From positions 23,529,996 to 23,593,995 of the forward strand of contig OY756968.1 in NCBI GenBank assembly GCA_963580455.1: a stretch of 64,000 bases of DNA, read 5' to 3'. Shown here piece after piece: positions 11,656-22,060 of the stretch. Source of the stretch: Euonymus europaeus. Lineage: Eukaryota > Streptophyta > Magnoliopsida > Celastrales > Celastraceae. Below the pieces are notes generated by a model. That model was not told the origin of the DNA and made no database searches. It was given only the letters and a program-made list of their open reading frames with translations. Made by a program: the position numbers and the translations under genes. Position 1 is the first letter of the stretch. Each line of letters begins with the position of its first letter.

Positions 11656-13084
11656 CTTCTGGGATCTTTTCATTGATTTACGATACCATACCCGGTGACA
11701 GTGACATAAAGCCTGTCAGTACAGGTTTTTGAGTTTACATTTTTGTTGGGCATCTTTACCAAGTTTCTTGGATTAGCACTATTAATTTTTCTCAGCCAAT
11801 GGAACATCAATTCTGACCCATGCTCTGGAAGACTGGAAGTTTTGAATCCTGGAAGGAAATAGTTATGATATATTGCGTAGTTGATTGGTCTGAATGATTG
11901 GTATGTTCGCCTCCTCTTTTTTTCCTTTTCTTCCTTTTTAAGATAAGTATATATATATATAAGAAGTGAAACAAATACAAAAGGGCATCTGGAATGATGG
12001 CCTTTACAGGGATGACTCCACAATGGAAGAGTACATGGAGGATGCGCACAGAAGAAAGAACACACGGAACATAATAGGTGCTACGTATGCTAAACCCCCA
12101 TATATGTAAAGATAGATCGGCTGAAGGAACTGCTATGCTCATTGGGGTATCCATGCTGGTAAATGGATGCCCTTGAGTTAGATGCCTGATCAAATTCAGC
12201 CTAACAGGGTATCGATAATGTTGCCGATTGAATGGGATATTTATCTCAGGGTAGAGGCCTGATCAAATTGTTCCACCTTTTTAGCGGAAGTTCGCCTCCT
12301 TAATGCCGTTGGGTAGCATATATGCTATCTAGAAAGGCACTTGTCAAACGAACATTTGCACTAGTATTACATTCGGGTCAAAATCAGCATAAAGTTGCTA
12401 TTTCTCAAGATGTTTCTTAAAGTAACTTTTGGAATGAGTAAAAGTTGAAAGATCAATATTATTCCTGTTTTTTTTAGAAAGATAAATTCAATTAAACGAA
12501 ATAAGAACTTTCCAACGAGCAAACAACAGTCCCCCAAGGGGAAGAAACAATCCACCCACAATGATAGGAGAACAACATCCCTGAAGGACAGAAAATCATC
12601 ATATAGAAAGATAATATCCAAATCAATCCACAAATATCAAATTTCAGGAGAAAAGAACCCCAAAAAATAACATACAACAGTCTAACAATATTAAATTTGA
12701 ATAATACTGCAATCCATAGAACAGTTTTGAGATAGAGCTCTTGAAATTGCAAGATCGAACCACTAAAGACCACCCATAACCAGATCTGAGGTGGATAAAC
12801 CTCTGTAAGCTGCTTGGAAATTTCATAATTCCATGAACGAAAGAGATTTGCAGAAAGAGGTAGACATATCTCCTGTATGAAAAGAGGTTATTGAGAACAG
12901 AAAATAGAGAAAAAGAAAGACATAAAAAGGAGGTGGAAGGAGGAGGATGGCGAGCCAAAGGCCCAATCCTCCTCCTCTGTGGAACGGATGTTCCGCCGCT
13001 TTTGATTCAGATAAAACTTTGGCTAGAGAGAAGTAAGAGAGAGTTAATGAAGTAGAAACGACTATATTTGTTATTTCTCTTTGT
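11656..13084. other. Intergenic region after the SAM50-like gene
   Basis: No gene is supported. The ORFs on the - strand are low-complexity or chance frames. The first few hundred bases should hold the 3' UTR of the SAM50-like gene. The part at about 12466-13010 looks like a retroposon and is listed separately. Confidence 0.5.
12466..13010 (-). mobile_element. Putative non-autonomous LINE-like retroposon
   Basis: Read on the - strand, it begins with a pyrimidine- and GGA-rich leader ('gaggaggaggattgggcctt') and runs through non-coding sequence. It ends 'gaatttatctttctaaaaaaaa', a tail like that of plant LINE 3' ends. It carries no reverse transcriptase, and I did not find clear target-site duplications. 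It could be a LINE with an internal deletion or unrelated sequence. Confidence 0.3.
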
Positions 13085-13089
13085 TGCAG

Positions 13090-13650
13090 AGAATACTCAG
13101 TTCTTAAATATATTATTAAATATAAATGAATAAATTATTAAACATAAATGAATAATTAAATATAAATTATTTAAAAATAAATAAATAAATAAATATATTA
13201 TTAATCATAAATGAATAATATTAAAAATAAATGAATAATATTAAAAATAAATGAATAGATTATTAAATATAAATGAATATATTATTAAAAATATTAATAT
13301 TATTTTAAAATTGTAAAATTATTATGTATCGATATTTATTAAATTATATTAATACCCTTGTATGTAATTAATTACATCATTTGAAATAACATTTATATTA
13401 TAAACAAAAATGAACCAAACACTCACAAATGGTGCCATTTGGTTCACAATTTTGATCAGCAATTTAACATCTAACATACATGCTATACACAAAAAGTTAC
13501 ATAATCAAACATTCAATAACAAATTTATTATTTTTAAATGCACATAAAAAATCATTTCTGATAACCTTTATATTCTATGAAAAATTAAAAATCTAAAGCA
13601 CCCCTTAAATCTCAGTCAAATGACCAGAATACCCTTCATCATGATGGATG
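13090..13650. mobile_element. AT-rich MITE-like repeat, copy 2 (composite)
   Basis: 13090-13335 is an A/T array of 'attaaatataaatgaata'-like units, inverted relative to the array at 5262-5700. 13360-13427 ends 'gaaccaaacactc'. After six bases, 13434 starts 'ggtgccatttggttcacaa' and runs to about 13645, matching 5026-5262 in direct orientation. The facing 'gaaccaaac' and 'gtttggttc'-like ends look like two terminal repeats back to back, so this may be two abutting elements. It ends about 190 bp before the start codon of the PHD-finger gene. Confidence 0.5.
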
Positions 13651-13730
13651 ACTAAAGAAATACGAGTAAGATGGGAGGGAAGCCAAAATTTGGAACAAAA
13701 TCCGAGCCGCCATAATCTCCGAAAGCGAAA

Positions 13731-13737
13731 TATATAT
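13731..13737 (+). promoter_or_regulatory. Possible TATA box of the PHD-finger gene
   Basis: TATATAT occurs about 100 bp before the ATG at 13837, followed by a CT-rich stretch (cccctctctcttct) of the kind common near plant transcription starts. The position is plausible but the evidence is only the motif. Confidence 0.3.
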
Positions 13738-13836
13738 CCGAGCATAGACTCCAATAGCACCCCTCTCTCTTCTAACGGCTCTGACCATCCTTCACAAGTC
13801 GGACCTATAATAATACATCTCTTTTGAAATAGAATT

Positions 13837-16809
13837 ATGGTAGTAATTGACAACAGGCCTCCCAAGAGGATGAAGAGCAGCAACAACAGAGTTGCAGCAG
13901 ATCACTATGATGTTTTCAAGTTTCCGCCCTCGTCTCAAGCCGACGTCGGAGAACCTTTTAGGAACTCCGTAAAAGCGTTCCTCCGCCGCCACGCCAGTTC
14001 GACCTTCCAGTTAGACGTTTTTCCCTCGATGCTGACGTGGCAGGTTGTGCTCCGGGTGGGAGATCTGGTGGAAGGTCCGGATCTGGAGCCGGTGACGGTA
14101 GTGCTGGAAGTGGTGGAAGAAGACGTGACCAGATCTACCAAATCTGTCTATTGCGATCAATGCCGAGTCGTCGGTGAGTTCAAACATTTATAATATATTT
14201 GCCCATGTAATAACTCATAACTGAAGAAGCTCAGCTCACTCATTGACTCTGCTCATTACTGAGTCTGCCGACCCAATAATATATGCCTTCCGCATTAATT
14301 AGCTTCTACTAAAGACGTAGTATGAATAATAAGTTGTCGCATCTTGAATATACGGTCAGTTTTATAAAATCCCATCGAACACCTGATTGAGACTTGAGAG
14401 GTTTAGTTTAATTGCTGTGGTTTTTTTTTTTTGGCCAATAACAGACCCTTTTTTTGTCGGTATTTTTTCTTCTTGAAATAACGAAAGGTTGGGGAAGCCA
14501 TCCAGTGTGTCGGAAGCGGTACCATTTTATCCTTCGAGCGAACAGTGGGTACATTGATGGGTGCCACAAGTCGTGCGCCAGATGCGGCAATCTTCGGTAT
14601 ATATCAGAATCAAGGCAAGGAAGCCACCTTTCATACCATGTTTGTAGGTTCGTTGGGTATTATTTTTAGAGCATCTAATGTGAATTTGTTTCATTGTGTA
14701 GCTGCAAGTGGTGCAACTTTTTGATCACAGGAGATGGTGTTGAAGACTGGTTTTACTCTCAGTTTGAGGACAACTCTCATCTGTTGCATGGTGTGGTTCA
14801 TGCCAATGGCTATGGCCACCTTCTTACCCTTAATGGAAGGGAAGGTGGCTCCAGCATTTTGTCTGGATGTGATGTCATGAACTTCTGGGATAGGCTTTGT
14901 TCTGTACTTGCAGTTAGGTTTGTACTCTCCCTTCGTATTATTCACATATGGGTTGTTGTTATAGTGTGTTAGGATTCTCTTGAAGGATGTTAAAGATTAT
15001 TAAGAATATGGTAGTAAAATATTCTCCGGAGTTTCAGTAGATGTTTGTCACTATTTGTTATTGTGCTTGTTTAATGCAAAATTGCTATATACCTCTGAAA
15101 CCTGTTAGATGGCTTCGCTTCCTTAACTAGCTAAATATTCAGGTGTCTTTCTTCCCAATATAAACACATTGGTGATGTTTAATGAATGCAGACAAATTAA
15201 CTCGTGTATTCATTAAGGAGTTTAAACTTGGTTTGTGTGATGAATGTTTGTTATCCTGTCTTGAACAGGAAGATATCTGTGATGGATGTGGCAAGGAAAT
15301 ACGGGTTGGAATACAGAGTGCTCCATGCAATTGCCAAAGGTCATTCATGGTATGGGGAGTGGGATTATGATTTTGAATCAGGGAGCTATGGACTTACACA
15401 AGATGCCTACCGAAAAGCAGTTGATACTCTCTCAAGGATGCCCCTATCTTCACTTTTATTCCGGAGGCAGAAACTGCCTACGCGCTTGCAGGGAGTTATT
15501 GCTTTCTACCAGTCTTTGTCAGACTTGGAACTTCTCACGCTTGGGGACCTTTTCTGCTTCTTATTAAAGCTGATTCATGAGCTTAAGACACCTCAAATAA
15601 AATCTGAGAAACTAAAGCCTAGCTTCTCACATGCACTATGTGCATGGACAAGAGATGACGTTGAAAATGTACAACAAGCGATGATCAAGGTACTGATTGC
15701 TGCTGGTGACACCAAATTGGTAAGAAGGCGTGCTCTGAAGGGTGTAATGTGCAAGGAAGTTTCATCTGAGCTTCTTGATTACTGCCTAAAACATATGGTC
15801 GGGAAATTAGCTTCTGATGGAAAGATGGTCCAGGCTCGATACAGTCCTGATTCGAATGACCTAGAATTCAGGTACTTGAGCAACGCATGCTATTTTTTAT
15901 TTTTTTTTTGGTCTTATATAACATCATTAAGTGACGTTAACCCAGTCTTGACCTTTTTATGGCTACAGGCTTGAGTCTATCAGTTTCTTTTGCCATGGAA
16001 CTGGCTTGTGTTCCTACCACCCATCTGAGGAGCAAGTGAAACAAGATGTGCAATTCTTATATGATTCCTTATTGAACCCTAAAGCCTCGATTTACTTTAG
16101 ACGTCAAGTGATAAGAGATCATGTTACAAACTTGGTAACCAAGATCCTGGACTGCAAGCAGTTTATAAAGGACTACAAACCTGATAGGAGTTTCAAACAA
16201 ACATTAGCTATTCACCTATGGTGTCATTTGGACCTCTCAGACCGAGCACAAGAGGACCAAGCGCCACCCCCAGAATTGATCGTCCTTCCCACAAATGCTA
16301 GAGTGATTGATCTTAAAAATGAAGCAACTAAAGTTTTTCAAGAAGTGTATCCCGCGTTCAAAAGATTTGGAGCTGAAGAGCTGCCAGAATATGGCTCTAT
16401 AGAAGATGCACTCACATTGAAACTTCTAATTGGTTCAAGTGGATCAGTGACAATTCGTGGGAGATGCTATTTTAAACATATGTTCAGCCACTTTCGCATG
16501 GAGAGGGGAATAGAGAACTGGACAGTTGATTGTACATGTGGGGCCAAGGATGATGATGGAGAAAGAATGCTGGCTTGTGATACATGCGGTGTTTGGCAGC
16601 ACACTAGGTGTGCTGGGATAGATGTTTCAGATGCTATCCCTGTAAATTTTATTTGTGAGAGATGCATGTACTCATGGTTAAAGATACCTGAGGTTGAAAA
16701 TCTTAAAAGTGAAACTAATATAGTTCCCCTGCGTGGCATGTCAACATGTAGGAGGAAAGCCGGAGCGCCTAGTCCCATTGTTGTATCTAGATTGACGGTA
16801 CTTGGATAG
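13837..16809 (+). CDS. PHD-finger protein of the MS1/MMD1 class (At1g33420-like)
   Basis: Exons are 13837-14173, 14488-14647, 14702-14917, 15269-15871 and 15969-16809, all frame-consistent, giving 718 aa. The N-terminus is 'MVVIDNRPPKRMKSSNNRV', followed by 'YCDQCRVVGWGSHPVCRKRY', which is split by intron 1 at the Gly codon. The middle has 'LLHGVVHANGYGHLL', 'NGREGGSSILSG' and 'FWDRLCSVLAVRKISVMDVA', diagnostic of this plant family. A C4HC3 PHD finger lies at about residues 627-671: 'CTCGAKDDDGERMLACDTC', then 'GVWQHTRCAG' and 'FICERC'. All zinc ligands are present. PHD fingers of this type read histone H3 tails; MS1 and MMD1/DUET act in the anther, while the function of the At1g33420 group is less clear. 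The exon 2 donor is ambiguous: a GC donor after 14614 would remove 11 residues in frame. The start is the first ATG of the conserved N-terminus. Confidence 0.88.
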
Positions 16810-17179
16810 GTACATGTATTCCCAAAAATTTCAAGAGCAATGTAGAGATGCCTTGTGGCATATGCTGCCACAGGATATAGATATTCTTCATTTCGGATGT
16901 ATATATATTTTTGTATTGTTTCCAAAAATGTCTCCGATCTTCTTGAGTTTATCGTCAATTTAGAAATGTGAAAAGAAAGGAATTATGCCCATGCTGTACA
17001 TGTTTGATATTATCAATTCATTTATTAATATATGTGCATATATTTTTTGTATGACAACGAAGCTTTTACATAATGAAATATCTTGAATAAACAGTGGAGT
17101 GCGTTAGAAAAGGAATGATAATGTTATACATCAAACAACTAACAATAGTTTCTCTTGTTACAGAAATAACTCAAATCTT
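16810..17179. other. Convergent 3' intergenic region
   Basis: About 370 bp separate the stop codons of the PHD-finger gene (+) and the VPS9A-like gene (-), so the two 3' UTRs face or overlap each other. AATAAA at 17086-17091 on the + strand could serve as the PHD gene's poly(A) signal. Nothing else is seen. Confidence 0.6.
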
Positions 17180-20100
17180 TTACGTTGCTCTTCGAAGATT
17201 TGTGTATTTTGTAACAACATCTTTGTACAATGACAATAATCTCTTCACATCTGCCACAGTCAATTCACCGGGCTCAGCATCCATGTAAGGATAACTTGTT
17301 CCATCTGATTTAATCAAAAATATGAAAGCAAGATGTATGACTGTTGTAATTTGTATCAAAACAAGCGCTAAATAAGAAATCACAAGCAGCAAATGAGAAA
17401 AATGTTTTTGGTATGCTAGCTCTACTCACACTACCTTCCGCTTCATCTAATCTCGTGGCAGGACCAACATCTTTCTCTTCTTCAAGGGCAGGTATTGGAT
17501 TCAATACAGGGGATGGTTCTACTGTGGTCCCTTTGTTGGTCAAACTTGCTGCTTGCATGCTTTCTTCGAATTCAGTTGCATCAATAGAAAGCGACTCGGC
17601 AGTCAAGTCAACGATAAAAGACTTGGCCGAGACAAGATTCGTAAAATAATAGCCTGGTTCCGACATGAGTTTTGATTGTCTCCGGTACAGCTGGATATAT
17701 CTGAGGTTTGAATGCAACTGAGGAGGATTCGCCTGTCATGTTACAAATTTAAGAAATTGTATACTTCTTGCAAGCAATAAACCAGTAGCAATTAGAATCT
17801 AATTCCTCTATAACCATACCATATGACAGGTCATCTTGGAGATTTGTAACAACCTACTTGTTGCCTTTTAACAGAATCTTTCCCATTCAAAAAAGAAACA
17901 AAGAAATAAAAATGAACACCGTAGATTTGAAAGAACATGCATAAGAAACTTGGACACTTAATTATAATATGAGCTTTCATGTCCCCAAAGTTACCCAGGA
18001 AGAACCAACCACAAAGTTGAAACCAAGACACTGCCTGCAATTCTGCAAGTTATTAGAACAGCTCAAAAAGGTTCAGATATCCAACTTCTATACAGCTCAT
18101 ACTTGATAAGTCTAGGGTCAAACTGGATTGACACGAAAGTACTGAATTAGGAACTGTAGTTCAAGACTGGCAAATCGTGATAGGTAGAATTGTTATTACA
18201 GTATTACCAAGGAAAGCTTGCCTTGATGGTGATGTATATAAGAACAGGAAGAAAGTCATCAGCCCCACCAAGTGCATGATCCTCTGATACCGATGCATTG
18301 AGCAGCAAATTGTTTATGACTTTGCTGCAATTCATTATGCAGAGTAACTTTTCACGAGGAGCTTTGAACGAGTTGATCTTCTGTAATTCTTTTTCAGCAA
18401 GCTAGGGTAAGGGAAGGGAATGATGAGAAAAAAAAATGATAAATAAAAAAGACATGATGATTGACTGCTTTTAAGCATTACAATCCATGGTGCAGATTTT
18501 TTTTTTTTTTAAAAAAAAAAAACCCTGAAAGCCAACAAGACCTGATAACAGCAACAATTTCATGTCTGCAGTTTCCTTTTAAATGTAGAAGGTATGAAGA
18601 TTCCATCATCTAATGAAACTACACAGATTCTCAAAATAAAATAATTGAAGTATCAAATAAAAATTATATCATCACCTTGACATGCTAAGACACATTTAAC
18701 AACATAACAAACATTGAAGGTACGAATAACTAAACCGAAGCCGCAAGTGATAAAAAAAAATGAAGCTTCAAGATTAGATATACTCCCTGAAATAAATAAG
18801 GAAAACATGCAATACCAGCCATGAAGATTCATTATGAAGAAATGTCTGTATATCCAAATGTTCAGGCCTTAAGAAAGTCCGCAGCAACTGTATCTTCTCA
18901 TAGATCTCCTGGTCTATCTTTACATCCTCAGGAGATAAAGCGAATGTTCGGGAGAACAATTTGGTCATAACATATTTCTCCAGACCCTTCATATAAAGGC
19001 AAGTAAATACGAATGAACTTCAATTGAAAAATTACATATCCATTCTGCAAACAAGGATGCTTTGTTATGATTTTAATCGTTGAGAGTGGTCAATGGATGA
19101 GTTCATTACTTCATTATATAAGCTTCACTTGTTTTAGATAAAAGCTACAAGTGCAAATAAAACCCTAAACATTTTCCACGGAAAAATAACTCAGACCTCC
19201 TTTTCTTGATAAGTACTTGGACTCCTTCTCTTAACTGCATAGCAGTACTAAAAGGGTATTAATGAGTTATTTACTTCAGAAAATTAGATGAGAATAGGGA
19301 ATTACTTATAACAGATCTCAAGTAAAAAAATAATGCTATTTTTTTGTTATGCAAAAGAAAATTATTAAGAAGAGCACCAAGGAGATGCAACCAGAAGAAA
19401 CAAATTACAGGGCATCTAGGGGCACATTCTATAAGAGATAGCTACCAGAATTTAATAGGAAAATGTGATGTGGCCTAGCCCTAAACAACCCATAATAGCC
19501 CATTTTATTGTCACATTGTATTCTATTGTAAATTTACAATGAAATGATATTCCATTGTAATATCATATTCCATTGTACACTTACAATGAAATATCATATT
19601 CTATTGTAAGTTTTACAATGTAATAGAACTATATGAGCTGTTTAGCCCTGGACCATTTATCACCACAAAATTTAATAACTAGATCTTAACATTGCTATGC
19701 CAATTGTCCATGCAAAATCAAAAGAAGTTTCAATACCAAACAAAATTCTGCCATTTCTCTCTTTCCAAATAACCCTGATAGTTGCTAATAGAATCGTCTA
19801 GGGTCTTTCTAAGGAAAATACAAACATGGGGGGACGGAATGTCACTCAGTTTGACAACATAATTTCAAATAAATTATGGCATGAAAAGCAGGGGTTAAGC
19901 CAAGAGTATTAGACCCCACTCAAAAAAAATTCACATCAATGTATATACATTTACAAATATGGCTTACAGAAACTTACCACTCCGCCCCCATTAAGTTTAC
20001 AAACTTTAAGTTAATCTTTGAAGCCTATAAATAGGGAATCAGTATTGCCACCCCAATTTTTGGTAAAGACACCATTGGCAACTTTGTTTTCAGTGCAAGT

Positions 20101-22060
20101 AACATTATAATCAAATCAAATTTAAACCTAAACAATCATTGATCATCAAACATATCTTATACCATTTTTGCCCTTATAATCATCAGTACACAGAGAAATT
20201 AATTCATATTTTAATTAAAATCTTTTTTTATTCTACTAAATAAATGGTAAATAATTTCATTATAGTTTATTTAAAATTTAGCAATAATTACAAAGGCTGA
20301 AAAATGTTTGATATAACATAAAGATCTCAGCATATAAAAACAAAACCTAATCCCAGTAAAAAGGAAAAAAACAAAGAGAATAAAGCTGTAAGATTCTCCA
20401 CTAAAATTCAAATCCAAAATTTTATTTAATAAAATATTTAATAAAAAATTTCCTGCCATATATATTAGTAAATTTTAAATAAACAATAATGAAATTATTT
20501 ACCATTTATTTAATAAAATAAAAAAGATTTAAATTAAAGGATGAATTAGTTTCTCGGTGTATTGGGCAACAATGGTACAAGAGTAACAAGATATGTTTGA
20601 TTGTAATGAATTTTTGATGATTGTTTAGGTTTAAATTATGTTTGATTATAATATTACTTGCACTAAAAACAAGATTGACAAGGGTGTCTCTACCAAAATT
20701 GGAGTGGCAATACCGATTCCCATAAATTTTGCCACACTCACCCAAAAAAATAAATTTAAGAACCACAATAAGTATCTCAATTCCTCCTTTGCATAGCCAA
20801 ATTGTTCCTGGATTCCTCTCCAAAATAAAAATCATAATAACAATTAGGAGTTTAGGACACACATCAATATCATTATCATATAACATACATACATTATGCG
20901 CATGATACATGCAGGACATGACACAACAACATTCCGGCCATAACTATGATTCCTAGGATCAATGTCTTCAATTAAATGACAAATAGACAGAAACAGAAGG
21001 TGGCCATTCCTGAGAGCAAGTGGAGAGTGAAGAAAAAGCTTTGATTCATGGCAGACAGAATAAGTACACCAAATTACCAAACCAAAGCTCAACCTCACCA
21101 AAATTTGACGTTGCAAAGCAAATACATGCACAATAGGATTACAAAGCATTTTTTAGTCTTTTAGAGATCTCCAAACAAAATCTCGCATGATACAAAAACA
21201 AAAAATTAAAGAAGTATGTTACTGCAGCAATTGTCAACCACAAACAATGTACGGCAGTTGCATAACAAAAATGACAGACCACTTACCTCCATCGCAGAGT
21301 CAATTTCTTCCACAGAAGAATTTCCCCATAGTTGATGATCCATAATAGCCACTTCAAATATGGAAAAGAACTCTTGTACCCTTTTGCCATCCTTTTCAGG
21401 ATAGGGTGTGTAAAATGAGAATGATACAATGAAGCTGAAACATAATGAATTTTCTGCGTCGAGTTACATGACCACAAACACATAGAAAAGGAAAAAAGAA
21501 CCAAAAAATAAAAAAACTTACGTATAATGAATAGAAAGCTCAAGGTTCAGATGATAAACGAGTTAAACATAATGAGATTCCTGCCTAAGCTACATGAATT
21601 TTAACCCCCAAAATGGCAAACACTTGAAAAGTAAAAAAACATTATACCTATTGAATGATTAAGTTCAATCTTTCAAGTAATTTATACTTTTTTTTTCCTC
21701 TCACAGGGTTAACAAATCCAGGAGCAGAAATAGAGAAATGGAGTAAAGCAATTTGGCCACCGACAACTATTAATAATTAAATAACATTCTAAAGGCAGAA
21801 TTTTAATAATTTCGATTCTTCCATAAGCTTATCAAAACAGCTAAACTTAAAATATGACAAAATAAAAATTTGTTATGTCAGATAGAGTTAAGAATATTTT
21901 AATCATATAAAAATATTACAAACAAAACGGTAAGACCGTGAGAGAAATACCTCTTGATGGATCGAACGAGATCGACAGAAGCAGGATTTCGCATTTTATC
22001 GAGAAAATCATAGAATGTCAGTGACGGAGCTGATGGAGAAGACGATTCTGATGACGCCAT
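17180..22060 (-). CDS. VPS9A: VPS9A-like RAB5 guanine-nucleotide exchange factor, short C-terminus
   Basis: Exons on the - strand are 22060-21951, 21434-21287, 18986-18816, 18401-18222, 17732-17435 and 17304-17180, giving 343 aa. The N-terminal helical region starts 'MASSESSSPSAPSLTFYDFL' and continues 'RNPASVDLVRSIKSFIVSF'. Next come 'GLEKYVMTKLFSRTFALSPE' and 'NESSWLLAEKELQKI'. The VPS9 catalytic domain has 'GGADDFLPVLIYITIKANPP' (conserved Asp about 191) and 'GYYFTNLVSAKSFI' (conserved Tyr about 232), so the exchange residues are present. In plants VPS9A activates RAB5-type GTPases on endosomes. Intron 4 uses a GC donor (AAG|GCAAGC). Intron 2 is 2300 bp and holds two palindromic repeats. 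The protein stops at 'YTNLRRAT', where Arabidopsis VPS9A (about 520 aa as I recall) continues with a long tail. Confidence 0.87.
19472..19655. mobile_element. Small MITE-like palindromic repeat in VPS9A intron 2
   Basis: The left end 'ggcctagccctaaacaaccc' matches the reverse complement of the right end, 'ggtccagggctaaacagctc', with a few mismatches. The interior is a self-complementary series of 'attgta...tacaat' motifs. It is non-coding and about 180 bp. I found no certain target-site duplication. Confidence 0.5.
20022..20735. repeat. Long inverted repeat (about 265-bp arms) in VPS9A intron 2
   Basis: The left arm (about 20022-20282) and right arm (about 20464-20735) are reverse complements with scattered mismatches. 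For example 'gggaatcagtattgccac' near 20033 pairs with the complement of 'gtggcaataccgattccc' near 20715, and 'aaataaatggtaaataattt' near 20239 pairs with 'aaattatttaccatttattt' near 20492. The spacer is about 180 bp. Transcribed in the pre-mRNA, it could form a long hairpin. It is probably a MITE or foldback element. Confidence 0.7.

Noticed and set aside
18497..18522. T-run followed by A-run as a hairpin terminator
   Set aside because: It lies in intergenic-type sequence of an intron of a nuclear gene, where bacterial-style terminators do not apply; a simple homopolymer palindrome.
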